DNA of 64,000 bases from contig NZ_JAQYUS010000004.1 of assembly GCF_030686865.1 (NCBI RefSeq), positions 279,552-343,551 on the forward strand. The letters are read 5' to 3'. This DNA is from Kaistella sp. SH40-3 (GTDB lineage: Bacteria; Bacteroidota; Bacteroidia; Flavobacteriales; Weeksellaceae). Made by a program: the position numbers and the translations under genes. Under the pieces are notes generated by a model, which saw only the letters and a program-made list of their open reading frames with translations, did not search any database and was not told the origin of the DNA. Positions 1 through 8,000 of this stretch are shown piece after piece; positions within the stretch are counted from its first letter, which is position 1; each line of letters starts with the position of its first letter.

Positions 1-577
1 GATCTGAAATTTTATCCAAACCTAATTTTGCAATATTTTTATCGATATCTTTTCCATTGTGACATGGATATAATGTTCTGGTACAATGGTTTTCGTAAGA
101 ATTGGCTTCTTGGGTAGCGATAAATCCGCCACCGATGGAATAGTAATCCTGAATGAGTTCTTCGCCATTTTCAAATATGGCTTTGAAAATCATTCCGTTT
201 GGATGAAAATCGAGTGATTTCTGTTTGTTTAAAATCAAATGATGCCCGTAAATAAATGGAATTTCTTTTTCCCCATTTAGAATTAGAGTGCTTGAAGATT
301 TAATGGCTTGAACTTTTTCATCAATTTTAGAAGTGTCAATCAGTTTAAAATTTTCCCCGGAAAGTCCGAGCATTCCTGCGATATCGGTTCCGTGGCCGAT
401 TCCGGTTTTTGCGAGTGAGCCGAAAAATTCCACAAAAACTTCTTTTACATCGTGAAGCTGGTGACTGGTTTTTATTTTTCTGATAAAACTTTCCGCTGCG
501 TTCCACGGTCCCATGGTATGAGAACTTGAAGGGCCAATTCCAACTTTTATAATTTCAAAAACACTGATTGATTCCAT
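1..577 (-). CDS. sdaA: L-serine ammonia-lyase (serine dehydratase), 3' part cut by window edge
   Basis: Converts L-serine to pyruvate and ammonia with an Fe-S cluster. Reading the minus strand from the ATG at 577-575 gives a protein beginning MESISVFEIIKVGIGPSSSH, followed by TMGPWNAA. This is the hallmark N-terminus of the serine dehydratase beta domain (GPSSSHTxGP). About 192 codons are visible and the frame is open to base 1, so the cluster-binding alpha domain lies outside the window. In Bacteroidota the two domains are usually fused in one protein of about 475 residues, which fits the open end. A TATCTTTG -7 box lies about 27 bases upstream. The family assignment is secure; only the missing C-terminus cannot be checked. 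Confidence 0.93.
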   Translation of the reverse strand, partial: MESISVFEIIKVGIGPSSSHTMGPWNAAESFIRKIKTSHQLHDVKEVFVEFFGSLAKTGIGHGTDIAGMLGLSGENFKLIDTSKIDEKVQAIKSSSTLILNGEKEIPFIYGHHLILNKQKSLDFHPNGMIFKAIFENGEELIQDYYSIGGGFIATQEANSYENHCTRTLYPCHNGKDIDKNIAKLGLDKISD

Positions 578-603
578 ATCTATTTCTAAAGGATTTGTCT
601 AAA

Positions 604-611
604 CAAAGATA
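604..611 (-). promoter_or_regulatory. -7 box (TATCTTTG) upstream of sdaA
   Basis: The plus strand reads caaagata, so the minus strand carries TATCTTTG, a full match to the Bacteroidota -7 consensus TAnnTTTG. It lies 27 bases before the sdaA ATG. I see no TTG at the expected -33 distance, so this is a partial promoter match. Confidence 0.45.
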
Positions 612-826
612 ATTCTATTTTTGAGATTTGGGGAAGTGAGTTTTGAATGAAATTCGGTATTCTAATTCGGCAGTTATTAACCGCAAAGACGCAAAGAAAT
701 CTTTCCGATTCGAATGTTTTTGAAATGCTTTTTAAGGACGGAAAGGCGTTACACTTAGCAATGTATTTTTATTCATAGACTTTCAAGGGCGAACAAAGAC
801 CACTAAATTGTTCAATCTGTCTGTTT
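612..826. other. Intergenic stretch with repeat debris, no gene
   Basis: No credible coding frame. It holds a copy of the dispersed motif aaccgcaaagacgcaaag (679-696), which resembles the ends of the two 136-138-bp elements at 26286 and 40827. A degenerate tail follows and leads into the 96-bp tandem array. Confidence 0.5.
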
Positions 827-1150
827 GCAATCTCTCGCAGATTAAGCGAATTATGCAGATTTTTTTCAATCACGGATCTCACAGATTTACACGGATAAAT
901 GTTCTGTGAAAACATGTGGAATCTGTGCGATTATAAACTCTCGCCGATTGAGCGGATTTTTTTCCTCACGGATCTCACAGATTTGCACGGATAAATGCTC
1001 TGTGAAAATGTGTGGAATCTGTGCGATTATAGACTCTCGCAGATTGAGCGGATTTTTCTCCTCACGGATCTCACAGATTTGCACGGATAAATGCTCTGTG
1101 AAAATGTGTGGAATCTGTGCGCTTAAAATTTCTCGCAGATTGAGGGGATT
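827..1150. repeat. Tandem array, 96-bp unit, about three copies plus a partial leading copy
   Basis: The phrase cacggatctcacagattt recurs at 871, 967 and 1063, exactly 96 bases apart. Each unit continues through gataaatg.tctgtgaaaa, tgtggaatctgtgcg and ctcgcagattgagcggattt. A partial copy (ctcgcagattaagcgaatt) precedes the first unit. Because 96 is a multiple of three, both strands read as repetitive open frames of 65-111 codons. These look non-coding because no start, signal or conserved protein is attached. The array ends within ten bases of the stop of the minus-strand hydrolase. Confidence 0.85.
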
Positions 1151-1156
1151 TTATTG

Positions 1157-1798
1157 TTATTTAAAAATCTCTGCTAATATTTTGGAAACTTGTTTTGGTT
1201 TGGTCGCCGGGAAAAGATGGGTTCCATTTTCAACAATGTAATCTGGTTTCGAATATTTGACGGGGAAAACGATGTCTTTGCTACCTAAAATTTGAATAAC
1301 TTTTGGATTCGCTTCGAATTTCCAGTTGGAAACTTTGTCGATTCCCCATTTTAAATAATATTGATCGCGAACCGTAAAGTATTCCATCAGTTTTGGATTT
1401 TTCGGATCAACAATATTTCTGGCGACCGAATAGATTGCGGCAGATTTTATATTGAACATGCTTGTAGGCAGATATTTGGTAATCTTAGAAATTTCACCAA
1501 ACTTTATAAATCTTGATTTCTCTTTATCAGATTTGATGCTTCCGAGAATTACTACTTTTTCTGCCGGTTTTATTTTATCGATTTCCTGTACGATAAGGCC
1601 ACCGAATGAATAACCTAATAAAGCGAAAGGCTCTGAACCATCTACTCTATCAGCCATTCTTGAAACGTAATGATGAAAATCTTCTTTGTTTTCCGGAATG
1701 AGCCAATTTAAAAAAACGACTTCTAAATTATGGGGGAAATCGATTTTTTCCAAGACTTTAAAATCGGCTCCAAGACCACTGATGACATACAATTTCAT
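1157..1798 (-). CDS. Alpha/beta hydrolase family protein
   Basis: A 213-residue protein with an alpha/beta-hydrolase fold. It opens MKLYVISGLGADFKVLEKI, the usual first strand and oxyanion region. The nucleophile elbow is GYSFGG around residue 83, and a late Asp/His pair is present (SKDIVFP near residue 175, GTHLF near residue 193). No signal peptide is seen, so it should be cytoplasmic. The substrate cannot be told from sequence; such short hydrolases include esterases and thioesterases. The stop lies next to the 96-bp tandem array, so transcription probably runs into the repeat. Confidence 0.75.
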   Translation of the reverse strand: MKLYVISGLGADFKVLEKIDFPHNLEVVFLNWLIPENKEDFHHYVSRMADRVDGSEPFALLGYSFGGLIVQEIDKIKPAEKVVILGSIKSDKEKSRFIKFGEISKITKYLPTSMFNIKSAAIYSVARNIVDPKNPKLMEYFTVRDQYYLKWGIDKVSNWKFEANPKVIQILGSKDIVFPVKYSKPDYIVENGTHLFPATKPKQVSKILAEIFK

Positions 1799-1810
1799 AA
1801 AGTAAAAATA

Positions 1811-1838
1811 GAAAAAAGAGCAGACAATGCTGCTCTTT
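1811..1838 (-). terminator. Intrinsic terminator after the YceI gene at 1861
   Basis: A stem of AAAGAGCAG and CTGCTCTTT with a 6-nt loop is followed on the minus strand by a T-rich run. It starts about 20 bases after the stop of the minus-strand YceI gene. Confidence 0.75.
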
Positions 1839-1860
1839 CAATACTAATATTTTGTTAAAT

Positions 1861-2427
1861 TTACTTCGCTGTAATGTTGATCACCATATCGATTTCATCT
1901 TTTACGACAACGTCTTTGGCTGCTGAAGCATAAGCGATTCCGAATTTCTGACGGTCAAAAGAAAACTTGTCTGAAACCATATTTAAGACTCCGTTTTTCA
2001 ATGAAATTTTCGCAGGGATAGAAACAGGATTTGTTTTTCCTTTTGCAGTCAAATCTCCATTAACTAAGTAAGGAAATGCTTTGTTATTGCTCTTTTTTAC
2101 AGAAGTGATTTTATACGTTGCTTGCGGAAATTTATCGGTTTCAAAAAAGTCACCGTTTTTTAAATGGTTGTTTAATTTGGTTTGATACTCTCCTGTTAAA
2201 TCAGTTGCATTAATGCTGTTCATATCCAAAGAGAAAGTACCACCAACGATGTTATTTCCTTTCATAATCACATCGCCAGATTTTAAATTAACTACACCAT
2301 TGTGAGATGATGCTTCTGTTTTTGCTAATTTATAACCCCACCATTCAACGTTTGAGTTAATCACTTTTTTAGTTTGTCCAAACATCATTCCTCCGGCTAA
2401 AAGTGCAGCTAATACTAAATTTTTCAT
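1861..2427 (-). CDS. YceI-family secreted lipocalin-like protein (copy 1)
   Basis: A 188-residue YceI-domain protein. This family forms a lipid-binding beta-barrel that in characterised members holds isoprenoids. The N-terminus (MKNLVLAALLAGGMMFGQ) is a signal peptide with cleavage near residue 18, so it is probably periplasmic. The body has the family phrases W.GYKL, HxGxVxLKSGDV, NHLKNGDFFETDKFPQAT and a closing beta hairpin of polar/hydrophobic alternation. It lies 76 bases downstream of a second YceI gene on the same strand and the two share about a third of their residues, so they look like a tandem duplication. The ligand is unknown. Confidence 0.85.
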   Translation of the reverse strand: MKNLVLAALLAGGMMFGQTKKVINSNVEWWGYKLAKTEASSHNGVVNLKSGDVIMKGNNIVGGTFSLDMNSINATDLTGEYQTKLNNHLKNGDFFETDKFPQATYKITSVKKSNNKAFPYLVNGDLTAKGKTNPVSIPAKISLKNGVLNMVSDKFSFDRQKFGIAYASAAKDVVVKDEIDMVINITAK

Positions 2428-2503
2428 ATTTTTTTGTTAAATTTTCAAGTGCAAACTTATTGAAAATTATATAAAGTAAGCATTGATGTAGGATAAGAAA
2501 AAC

Positions 2504-3076
2504 TTATTTAGCCTTAAGCATGACATTCATTTCAACATCATTGCTGATTAACATATCTTCGAATATATTATATTTCAGTCCGAAATGTTTTCTGTTAAAA
2601 GTAAATTGCGCAGAAGTTAAAGTATAAACAGCATTGCTTTGAGAAATTTTCACCGGGAAAGCAAGTGGTTTAGAAACTCCCTTGATGGATAATGTTCCGG
2701 CAATTTGATAATTATAATTGGAATTATTTATCTTTTTTACCGATTTAATTTGAAAAGAAGCAACCGGAAATTGATTGGTATCAAAAAAGTCATCACTCTT
2801 TAAATGATTCTCGAGCATCTTTTTCATTTTGGGATCGCTGTTCATATCTTCAGCATCAATGGATTTCAAATCCATTACAAAATTACCGCCGATAAGTTCT
2901 GATCCATTAAAAACAAGATTCCCAGATTTTAATTTCACCGTTCCGAAATGAGAAAGAGATTCTGCTCTCAGTGTTTTATAAGCCTTCCAGCGAATCTCGG
3001 ATGAAATGACTTCTTTGGATTGAGAAAATAACGCAATTGAGAATAAACCCAATAGTATAAGAACTAACTTTTTCAT
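2504..3076 (-). CDS. YceI-family secreted lipocalin-like protein (copy 2)
   Basis: A 190-residue protein with a signal peptide (MKKLVLILLGLFSIALFSQ). It has the same YceI signature as its downstream neighbour: IRWKAYKTLRAESLSHFG, ENHLKSDDFFDTNQFPVAS and a terminal hairpin ending VMLKAK. It is probably exported to the periplasm and binds a lipid-like ligand. The paralogue at 1861 follows with no obvious terminator between them, so the pair is likely co-transcribed. A terminator for the upstream glucokinase gene lies between that gene and this one, so it probably has its own promoter. Confidence 0.85.
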   Translation of the reverse strand: MKKLVLILLGLFSIALFSQSKEVISSEIRWKAYKTLRAESLSHFGTVKLKSGNLVFNGSELIGGNFVMDLKSIDAEDMNSDPKMKKMLENHLKSDDFFDTNQFPVASFQIKSVKKINNSNYNYQIAGTLSIKGVSKPLAFPVKISQSNAVYTLTSAQFTFNRKHFGLKYNIFEDMLISNDVEMNVMLKAK

Positions 3077-3113
3077 TACAATATATTTGATGAAACTATA
3101 ACACTATTAAAAG

Positions 3114-3141
3114 TAAAAAACTTCGCCAAGAAGCGAAGTTT
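3114..3141 (-). terminator. Terminator after glk
   Basis: A 9-bp stem (AAACTTCGC/GCGAAGTTT) with a 6-nt loop is followed by TTTTTTAC on the minus strand. It lies 17 bases after the glk stop. Confidence 0.8.
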
Positions 3142-3157
3142 AGATATGCTAATGTAA

Positions 3158-4210
3158 TTAACATTTTTTATAAAAAGCGGCGTACAAGGCTGCTCCATTG
3201 ATGATTGTTTTCTCATCTTTGACCAAATAAATTGGAATATCTTTTAGGATATTTTCCATTTTGTCACTAATGATGAAATTCTTATAAAACTTTTTGTTGT
3301 TAAGAAATTCTTCCAGCATGATGAGGATCTCTCCACTAAGGAACAATCCGCCGGTTGCTTTCATTTTTAGGACTAAACTGTTGGCTTCCCGCGCAAGAAA
3401 AATCAAAAAGGTTTCAATAGTCATGGTACAAATACGGTCTCTTTTTTCGACCGCTCCACGAATAATTGCTTCAGTAAAATTTCCAGCTTCGATTTCCTGA
3501 GTCAGCCAATCTGGCTGAACCTGACGTTTTACATCTCTCAAAAATCGATAAACATTAAATAAACCGGCAGTTGAAAGTACAGATTCCCAACTTACAATTC
3601 CATATATTTTTTGTAGAAAAGAATAAAATTCAACTTCATCGTTTGTTCTTGGGGAGAATTCACAATGTCCTCCTTCGGTCGCAAAAGGTCTTAAATAAGA
3701 ACCATCCCAAAATAAAGCCGCCTCACCTAATCCTACACCAGGAGACAATATAACAGCATTCCCAGGTGTAAAATTTCCAGAATCATGAATTACCAAAAGA
3801 TCACTTTCGGCCATATTTTCTAATCCATAAGCCGACGCTTCTAAGTCATTAATTAAATAAACTTCATTAGCCTGCGTATCGTTTTTTATGTCTTCTGCAT
3901 CTAATTTCCAAGGTAAACGCTGTGGTGCACTTTTCCCACCAATCACTGGACCAGGAACGGCAACCGCAATTTTTGAAATATTTTCTAAGGAATGTTCACT
4001 AATAAAAAGATTAACCATTTCTGAAAAAGAACTATATTCTTTAGTTGAATATGACTTTTCAGTTTTTAGAAACACCTTTTTATTTTCAGCGCCATAATGT
4101 CCGATCAATGTGATTCCGTCTCTAAGATCGGCAGCGATTAAAGAGACATTATCATTGTTATCTGAAGTAATACCAGGCAAAAAAAGTTTGAATTTATTGT
4201 TAGTTTCCAT
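3158..4210 (-). CDS. glk: Glucokinase (Glk family, non-ROK)
   Basis: A 350-residue protein that should phosphorylate glucose with ATP in the cytoplasm. The N-terminal phosphate-binding Asp region is LIAADLRDG. It is followed by VAVPGPVIGG, LINDLEASAYG (the catalytic Asp and sugar-binding area) and LSPGVGLGEA. The family motif EGGHCEFSPR is present, as is a GGLFLSGE segment near the C-terminus. The length fits bacterial Glk proteins. It is flanked by terminators on both sides, so it is probably a single-gene unit. A TATCTTTG -7 box lies about 18 bases before the ATG. Confidence 0.9.
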   Translation of the reverse strand: METNNKFKLFLPGITSDNNDNVSLIAADLRDGITLIGHYGAENKKVFLKTEKSYSTKEYSSFSEMVNLFISEHSLENISKIAVAVPGPVIGGKSAPQRLPWKLDAEDIKNDTQANEVYLINDLEASAYGLENMAESDLLVIHDSGNFTPGNAVILSPGVGLGEAALFWDGSYLRPFATEGGHCEFSPRTNDEVEFYSFLQKIYGIVSWESVLSTAGLFNVYRFLRDVKRQVQPDWLTQEIEAGNFTEAIIRGAVEKRDRICTMTIETFLIFLAREANSLVLKMKATGGLFLSGEILIMLEEFLNNKKFYKNFIISDKMENILKDIPIYLVKDEKTIINGAALYAAFYKKC

Positions 4211-4227
4211 GTTGTAATGTTGTCAAC

Positions 4228-4235
4228 CAAAGATA
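4228..4235 (-). promoter_or_regulatory. -7 box (TATCTTTG) upstream of glk
   Basis: A full match to TAnnTTTG on the minus strand, 18 bases before the glk ATG. There is no clear TTG at -33. Confidence 0.45.
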
Positions 4236-4265
4236 ATAATAGTTTTTAAAAAAGCACTAAAAAAA

Positions 4266-4296
4266 ACAAAAAACCTCCTCTGTTGCCAGAGAAGGT
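4266..4296 (-). terminator. Terminator after the outer-membrane protein gene
   Basis: On the minus strand, ACCTTCTCTG pairs with CAGAGGAGGT (one mismatch) across a 4-nt loop. A TTTTTTG tract follows. It lies 24 bases after the stop at 4320. Confidence 0.8.
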
Positions 4297-4319
4297 CGAA
4301 AAAATTTTGTTGAGTAAGA

Positions 4320-4898
4320 TTATTTTCCTAGTGGAATGTTGTAACCAACTCCTACACCGATTGCACCAGCGTTAAAGTCTTGTCCAAGCATTTCTCCTTT
4401 GTCACCTGTGAAGGTTTTTTGGTAGTTCAAAGAGAAGTTCCAATCTTTATTGTGGTATCCAATTTCTGGTTTAATATACAAACCACCATCTGGTCTGTCA
4501 GCAGATCCAACATTTGAAGCAACTTTATCATCACCTACGATAAAACCGTAACCAATATCAGTTCCTAAATAGAATCCCATTTGTTTTGGGTAAACTCTAA
4601 TTAAAGCGGCTACAGGGATTACTCCGAAATCGTTGTTATTAATATCCACTCCGTTTACGTTATTTGTTCTACCAAAGAAATGGTTATAACCTGTTGCAAT
4701 ACCTAAACCGAATCCTGGAGTTATTAAATTTTGATAAGATAAATCTACCCCTACAGTTCCACCAGCATTCTCTGCAGGAACAGCGATACCACCGTTAATT
4801 CCTACTTTTAGCATGTTTGTCATATCTGCACTTTGTGCACTTACTAATCCTGCGGTCATTAATCCTAATGCAAGGATTGTTTTCTTCATTGATTTCAT
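4320..4898 (-). CDS. Outer-membrane beta-barrel protein (OmpA/OmpX-like porin family)
   Basis: A 192-residue protein with a signal peptide (MKKTILALGLMTAGLVSAQ). Alternating beta strands follow, rich in Gly and aromatic residues (GFGLGIATGYNHFFG, GFYLGTDIGYGF, GLYIKPEIGYH), ending in GVGVGYNIPLGK. It is probably an eight-stranded outer-membrane barrel. Two in-frame ATGs exist, at 4898 and three codons later at 4889; the second starts directly with the usual MKK of a signal peptide and is an equally good start. The function is unknown beyond the outer-membrane location. Confidence 0.75.
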   Translation of the reverse strand: MKSMKKTILALGLMTAGLVSAQSADMTNMLKVGINGGIAVPAENAGGTVGVDLSYQNLITPGFGLGIATGYNHFFGRTNNVNGVDINNNDFGVIPVAALIRVYPKQMGFYLGTDIGYGFIVGDDKVASNVGSADRPDGGLYIKPEIGYHNKDWNFSLNYQKTFTGDKGEMLGQDFNAGAIGVGVGYNIPLGK

Positions 4899-5099
4899 AA
4901 TTCTAAATTTTTTTACGTTTAAATTTTACAGGAACATAATTGTCAAAATCGTGCCAAAATAGAATAATCTTTTAAATATTTTAGATTAAATCACTTTAAA
5001 TAACTGACTAACAGGTATATAGTTCAAAATAACAAATTAAACAAGCATTTAGATTTTTGTGCCATTTTATCAATAATAATTAAACGACCTATTTTAAAT

Positions 5100-5130
5100 A
5101 AAAAAAGAGAGCCGAAATATCGACTCTCTT
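5100..5130 (-). terminator. Terminator after the rhodanese gene
   Basis: AAGAGAG pairs with CTCTCTT, with an inner TCG/CGG-type extension, followed by seven T on the minus strand. It is 20 bases downstream of the stop at 5151. Confidence 0.75.
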
Positions 5131-5150
5131 ATTTTTTTAGAAAAAATTCT

Positions 5151-5438
5151 TTACAGATTTTCTAATGCATTATTAACATCAACATATCCACCTCCGTTGT
5201 AGATCTCATCTAAATTTTGAGACCTAAAAAAATCAACTGCTTTTCCGCTTCTGTTTCCGCTTCTGCAGAAAAAGATTTTAGGACCTTCCAATTTCTCAAT
5301 TTCTTCTTTACGATCTTGTATTTCACCTAAAGGGATATTAAGCGCTGATTCTATTTCACCATCCATTTCTAATTCCATTGGTTCACGAACATCTATTAAA
5401 TGGTATTTTCCTGATTTTAAAATTTCTTCTATTGACAT
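5151..5438 (-). CDS. Rhodanese-like sulfurtransferase domain protein
   Basis: A 95-residue single-domain rhodanese. Visible motifs are the N-terminal LIDVREPMELEMDGEIE and the active-site loop FCRSGNRSGKA, with the persulfide-forming Cys near residue 58. It ends in the YNGGGYVDVNNAL segment. It has no signal peptide and no second domain, like the GlpE/PspE class of small sulfurtransferases. It should move sulfane sulfur in the cytoplasm; the acceptor is not known. The gene is divergent from queG, with only about 64 bases between them. Confidence 0.88.
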   Translation of the reverse strand: MSIEEILKSGKYHLIDVREPMELEMDGEIESALNIPLGEIQDRKEEIEKLEGPKIFFCRSGNRSGKAVDFFRSQNLDEIYNGGGYVDVNNALENL

Positions 5439-5492
5439 ATTATGTAATTTATTGGTTGTAAATATTTAAGTAGCAAATTTATAAAATATTGT

Positions 5493-5500
5493 TAGTTTTG
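5493..5500 (+). promoter_or_regulatory. -7 box (TAGTTTTG) very close to the queG start
   Basis: A match to TAnnTTTG that ends three bases before the first in-frame ATG (5503). Transcription would be expected to begin near 5505-5507, which favours the second ATG at 5512 as the real start, on a nearly leaderless mRNA. No TTG is seen at the -33 spacing. Confidence 0.4.
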
Positions 5501-5502
5501 CA

Positions 5503-6459
5503 ATGCAATCTATGTTACAAAGTCCCGAAAGTTACGCCAACCTCATCAAAGCCAAAGCAAAAAAGTTTGGTTTTGATAGTTGTGGAATTTCCCGAGCAGA
5601 TTTTCTAGAGGAAGATGCAAAACCATTTGAAAGTTGGCTCAACAAAAATTACAATGGCGAAATGTCCTACATGGAAAATTATTTCGACAAACGACTGGAC
5701 CCAAGATTATTGGTTGAAGGTTCAAAATCAGTAATTTCTCTTTCATATAACTATTTCCCAGAAGAAGATTTGTTTGGAATTGATCAGTTAAAAATTTCAA
5801 AATATGCTTATGGTGAAGATTACCATGAAATCATTAAAGAAATTTTACGGGAAATGGTTGCCGAACTTCAGGAAGAAATTGGCGATTTTCAATATCGAGT
5901 TTTCACCGATTCTGCACCGATTTTGGAGAGAAGTTGGGCTCGAAAATCTGGAATTGGGTGGGTTGGAAAAAATGCAAACCTCATCACCAAACAAACCGGA
6001 TCCTTTTATTTTTTAGCAGAAATCATTTGCGACTTAGAATTGCAAACAGATCACTCTACAACAGATCATTGTGGTTCTTGCAGAAAATGTATTGATGCCT
6101 GTCCGACCAATGCGATTGTTTCTGACCGTGTCATCGATGGCAGCAAATGCATTTCTTACGCAACCATTGAATTAAAAAATGAAATCCCAGATAGTTTCAA
6201 AAATAAAATGGAAGACTGGATGTTTGGCTGCGATATTTGCCAGGATGTTTGTCCGTGGAATCGATTTGCAAAACCTCATCAACAGGAAAAATTTAAGCCC
6301 AATTCTTACCTAAAAAATTTAGAAAAATCGGATTGGAAAGAACTATCCCAAGAATTATTTTCAGAAATATTTCGCAAATCGCCAGTAAAGAGAACGAAAT
6401 TTGCAGGGCTGAAAAGGAATATAGAATTTTTGACCGATTCTACGATTCCAAAACTTTAA
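5503..6459 (+). CDS. queG: Epoxyqueuosine reductase
   Basis: The last enzyme of queuosine synthesis: it reduces epoxyqueuosine to queuosine in tRNA using a cobalamin cofactor and two [4Fe-4S] clusters. The 318-residue protein carries the ferredoxin-like cluster motifs CGSCRKCIDACPTNAI (about residues 186-201) and CDICQDVCPWN (about 247-257). It also has the cobalamin-domain sequences SDPRLL-like (KRLDPRLLVEGS) and RKSGIGWVGKNANLI. The length is normal for a QueG without the HEAT extension. Alternative starts at 5503 and 5512 differ by three residues. It is the only queuosine gene visible here. Confidence 0.93.
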   Translation: MQSMLQSPESYANLIKAKAKKFGFDSCGISRADFLEEDAKPFESWLNKNYNGEMSYMENYFDKRLDPRLLVEGSKSVISLSYNYFPEEDLFGIDQLKISKYAYGEDYHEIIKEILREMVAELQEEIGDFQYRVFTDSAPILERSWARKSGIGWVGKNANLITKQTGSFYFLAEIICDLELQTDHSTTDHCGSCRKCIDACPTNAIVSDRVIDGSKCISYATIELKNEIPDSFKNKMEDWMFGCDICQDVCPWNRFAKPHQQEKFKPNSYLKNLEKSDWKELSQELFSEIFRKSPVKRTKFAGLKRNIEFLTDSTIPKL

Positions 6460-6559
6460 TTAAAATTATTAAACGTAAAATTGCGTCCTTTTTTGTAAAC
6501 ATAAAAGCGCAAACCCTTTAATACAATAATAACATCTCTATCAAGTAAAAATATTCACA

Positions 6560-7237
6560 TTGAAAAAAACACTTCAAATTATCTTTAAAGGTCTTGCCGG
6601 AATTATAGGCCTGATTCTACTCTACGTTATTCTTGCAGTAACAATACCTTTAATTCCTGTTCCGAAAAAAGCCACGACTGAAATTGCGGAAGTTCCCATT
6701 TATATTTACACCAACGGCGTTCATACTGATATTGTTCTTCCAATTAAGAATAATCAAATAGATTGGAGCAATAAGATTTTATTTGATAATACTCTTTCTA
6801 AAAGTTCAGATTTTAATTATGTTGGAATTGGTTGGGGCGACAAAGGATTCTATTTAGATACGCCAACTTGGGCAGAACTGAAAGTGTCTACGGCATTTTA
6901 TGCAGCTTTCTGGTTGGGAGATTCGGCTATGCATTGCACTTTTTATAAAACAATGAAAGAAGGTGAGGATTGTAAAAAAATACTGCTCACTCGATCACAA
7001 TATGCAGATCTAATTAAATTTGTAGATTCAAAATTTGATAAAAACTCAGCAGGACAGAATATTTTAATTCCGACGAATGCTGTCTATAGCAACGATGATG
7101 CATTTTATGAAGCCAAAGGAAGTTATAGTTTTCTATACACCTGTAATACCTGGACGAATGATGCATTGAAAACCGCTGGGCAAAAAGCAGCACTTTGGAC
7201 TCCGACTGATTTCGGGATTTTTCAGCACTATAAATAA
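6560..7237 (+). CDS. TIGR02117/DUF2459 family membrane-anchored protein, TTG start
   Basis: A 225-residue protein with one N-terminal membrane segment (about residues 8-30) and a soluble domain, presumably periplasmic. It shows the conserved phrases TNGVHTDIVLP, GIGWGDKGFYLDTPTWAEL and YTCNTWTNDALKTAG. These match the family often annotated as 'urease-associated' TIGR02117. A conserved His (HTD) and Cys (TCNTW) suggest an NlpC/P60-like or permuted papain-type hydrolase, but this is inference. There is no in-frame ATG between the upstream stop and this domain, so the start is taken as the TTG at 6560 directly before KKTLQ. Confidence 0.8.
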   Translation: MKKTLQIIFKGLAGIIGLILLYVILAVTIPLIPVPKKATTEIAEVPIYIYTNGVHTDIVLPIKNNQIDWSNKILFDNTLSKSSDFNYVGIGWGDKGFYLDTPTWAELKVSTAFYAAFWLGDSAMHCTFYKTMKEGEDCKKILLTRSQYADLIKFVDSKFDKNSAGQNILIPTNAVYSNDDAFYEAKGSYSFLYTCNTWTNDALKTAGQKAALWTPTDFGIFQHYK

Positions 7238-7381
7238 ACCTGATTTTTATTTTTTCTACTACTTTGAAATGTCGTTTCATTTTAATGAATAACAAGCATT
7301 TGTTTGTAAAAATTAATTATTTCTTGCTTTACTAACTTGTCACAAAACAATTAAGAATTAGAAACAGTTTGGGAATATTAC

Positions 7382-7408
7382 AAAAAAAGTTCCCGATGAA
7401 GGGAACTT
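7382..7408 (-). terminator. Terminator, mainly for the YceI gene at 7431
   Basis: The stem AAGTTCCC/GGGAACTT with a 6-nt loop has seven T after it on the minus strand and a TTAAAAAA context on the other side. It could also end transcripts from the plus-strand gene finishing at 7237. Confidence 0.75.
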
Positions 7409-7430
7409 AAAAAAGGAAAATCAATTAAAT

Positions 7431-7940
7431 TTAATCTTTTGTTTCTAGACTGAATACGAGATCGAGTTCATCTTTAACATAGACCATACCGCCCATTTTT
7501 TTCGGGGGAACAATCTTAAAGTCAGAAAACTTCAATCTTTTATTTCCTACTAAACTGTTGTTATAATTAGAAAACTCTATGTTATATTTTTTAGCAACGG
7601 TCATCATTTTCACTTCGACTACTGCTTCAAATCTATTGCCTGTAGATTTTTTGAATTCTAAAAACTTAATCGTCATGTACGGATATTTATCCGATTGCAA
7701 TACTTTTCTAAAATCAGCAGTCATCATTTTATTTCTGCAATCAAAATCCTCTACAGCAACGCTGATATTTGGCAGTTGACTTCCGGTAAAAGAATAAACC
7801 GAACTTGAGTTTTTGAATTTAGGATTACTACATTTAAATGTATTAATATTCGTCCAACCATTAATCTCCAGTCCATTTTTCTGCGCGAAAAGACTTGCTG
7901 AGAAAAGAATGAGCGTGAATATGATGATTTTATTTTTCAT
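7431..7940 (-). CDS. YceI-like secreted protein (copy 3, divergent)
   Basis: A 169-residue protein with a signal peptide (MKNKIIIFTLILFSASLFAQ). A YceI-like beta-barrel domain follows: GLEINGWTNINTFKC, DCRNKMMTADFRKVLQSDKYPYMT and FSDFKIVPPKKMGGMVYVKDE. The 'KVLQSDKYPYMTIKF' segment matches the YceI 'Fd..kyP.itF' signature. Two Cys residues (CSNP and DCRN) could form a disulfide. It lies downstream of a porin-like gene and another YceI gene on the same strand, and the three together suggest a shared envelope function. The ligand is unknown. Confidence 0.75.
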   Translation of the reverse strand: MKNKIIIFTLILFSASLFAQKNGLEINGWTNINTFKCSNPKFKNSSSVYSFTGSQLPNISVAVEDFDCRNKMMTADFRKVLQSDKYPYMTIKFLEFKKSTGNRFEAVVEVKMMTVAKKYNIEFSNYNNSLVGNKRLKFSDFKIVPPKKMGGMVYVKDELDLVFSLETKD

Positions 7941-7954
7941 GATTAAAGATAGAG

Positions 7955-7979
7955 AAAGGGGTTAATAATCAACCCCTTT
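7955..7979 (-). terminator. Stem-loop between the porin and YceI genes
   Basis: A 9-bp stem (AAAGGGGTT/AACCCCTTT) with a 7-nt loop lies 21 bases after the porin stop. It is followed by TTTCTCT rather than a clean T run, so it may be a weak terminator or an mRNA-stabilising hairpin. Confidence 0.6.
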
Positions 7980-8000
7980 TCCCTTTAAAATATTTAAAAA

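Noticed and set aside
827..1150. CRISPR array
   Set aside because: Units are contiguous with no unique spacers and no cas genes are in the window; the same holds for the 122-bp array.
887..1241. Repetitive open frames on both strands across the 96-bp array
   Set aside because: Periodicity comes from the DNA repeat (96 = 3 x 32). The frames overlap on both strands and have no independent features.
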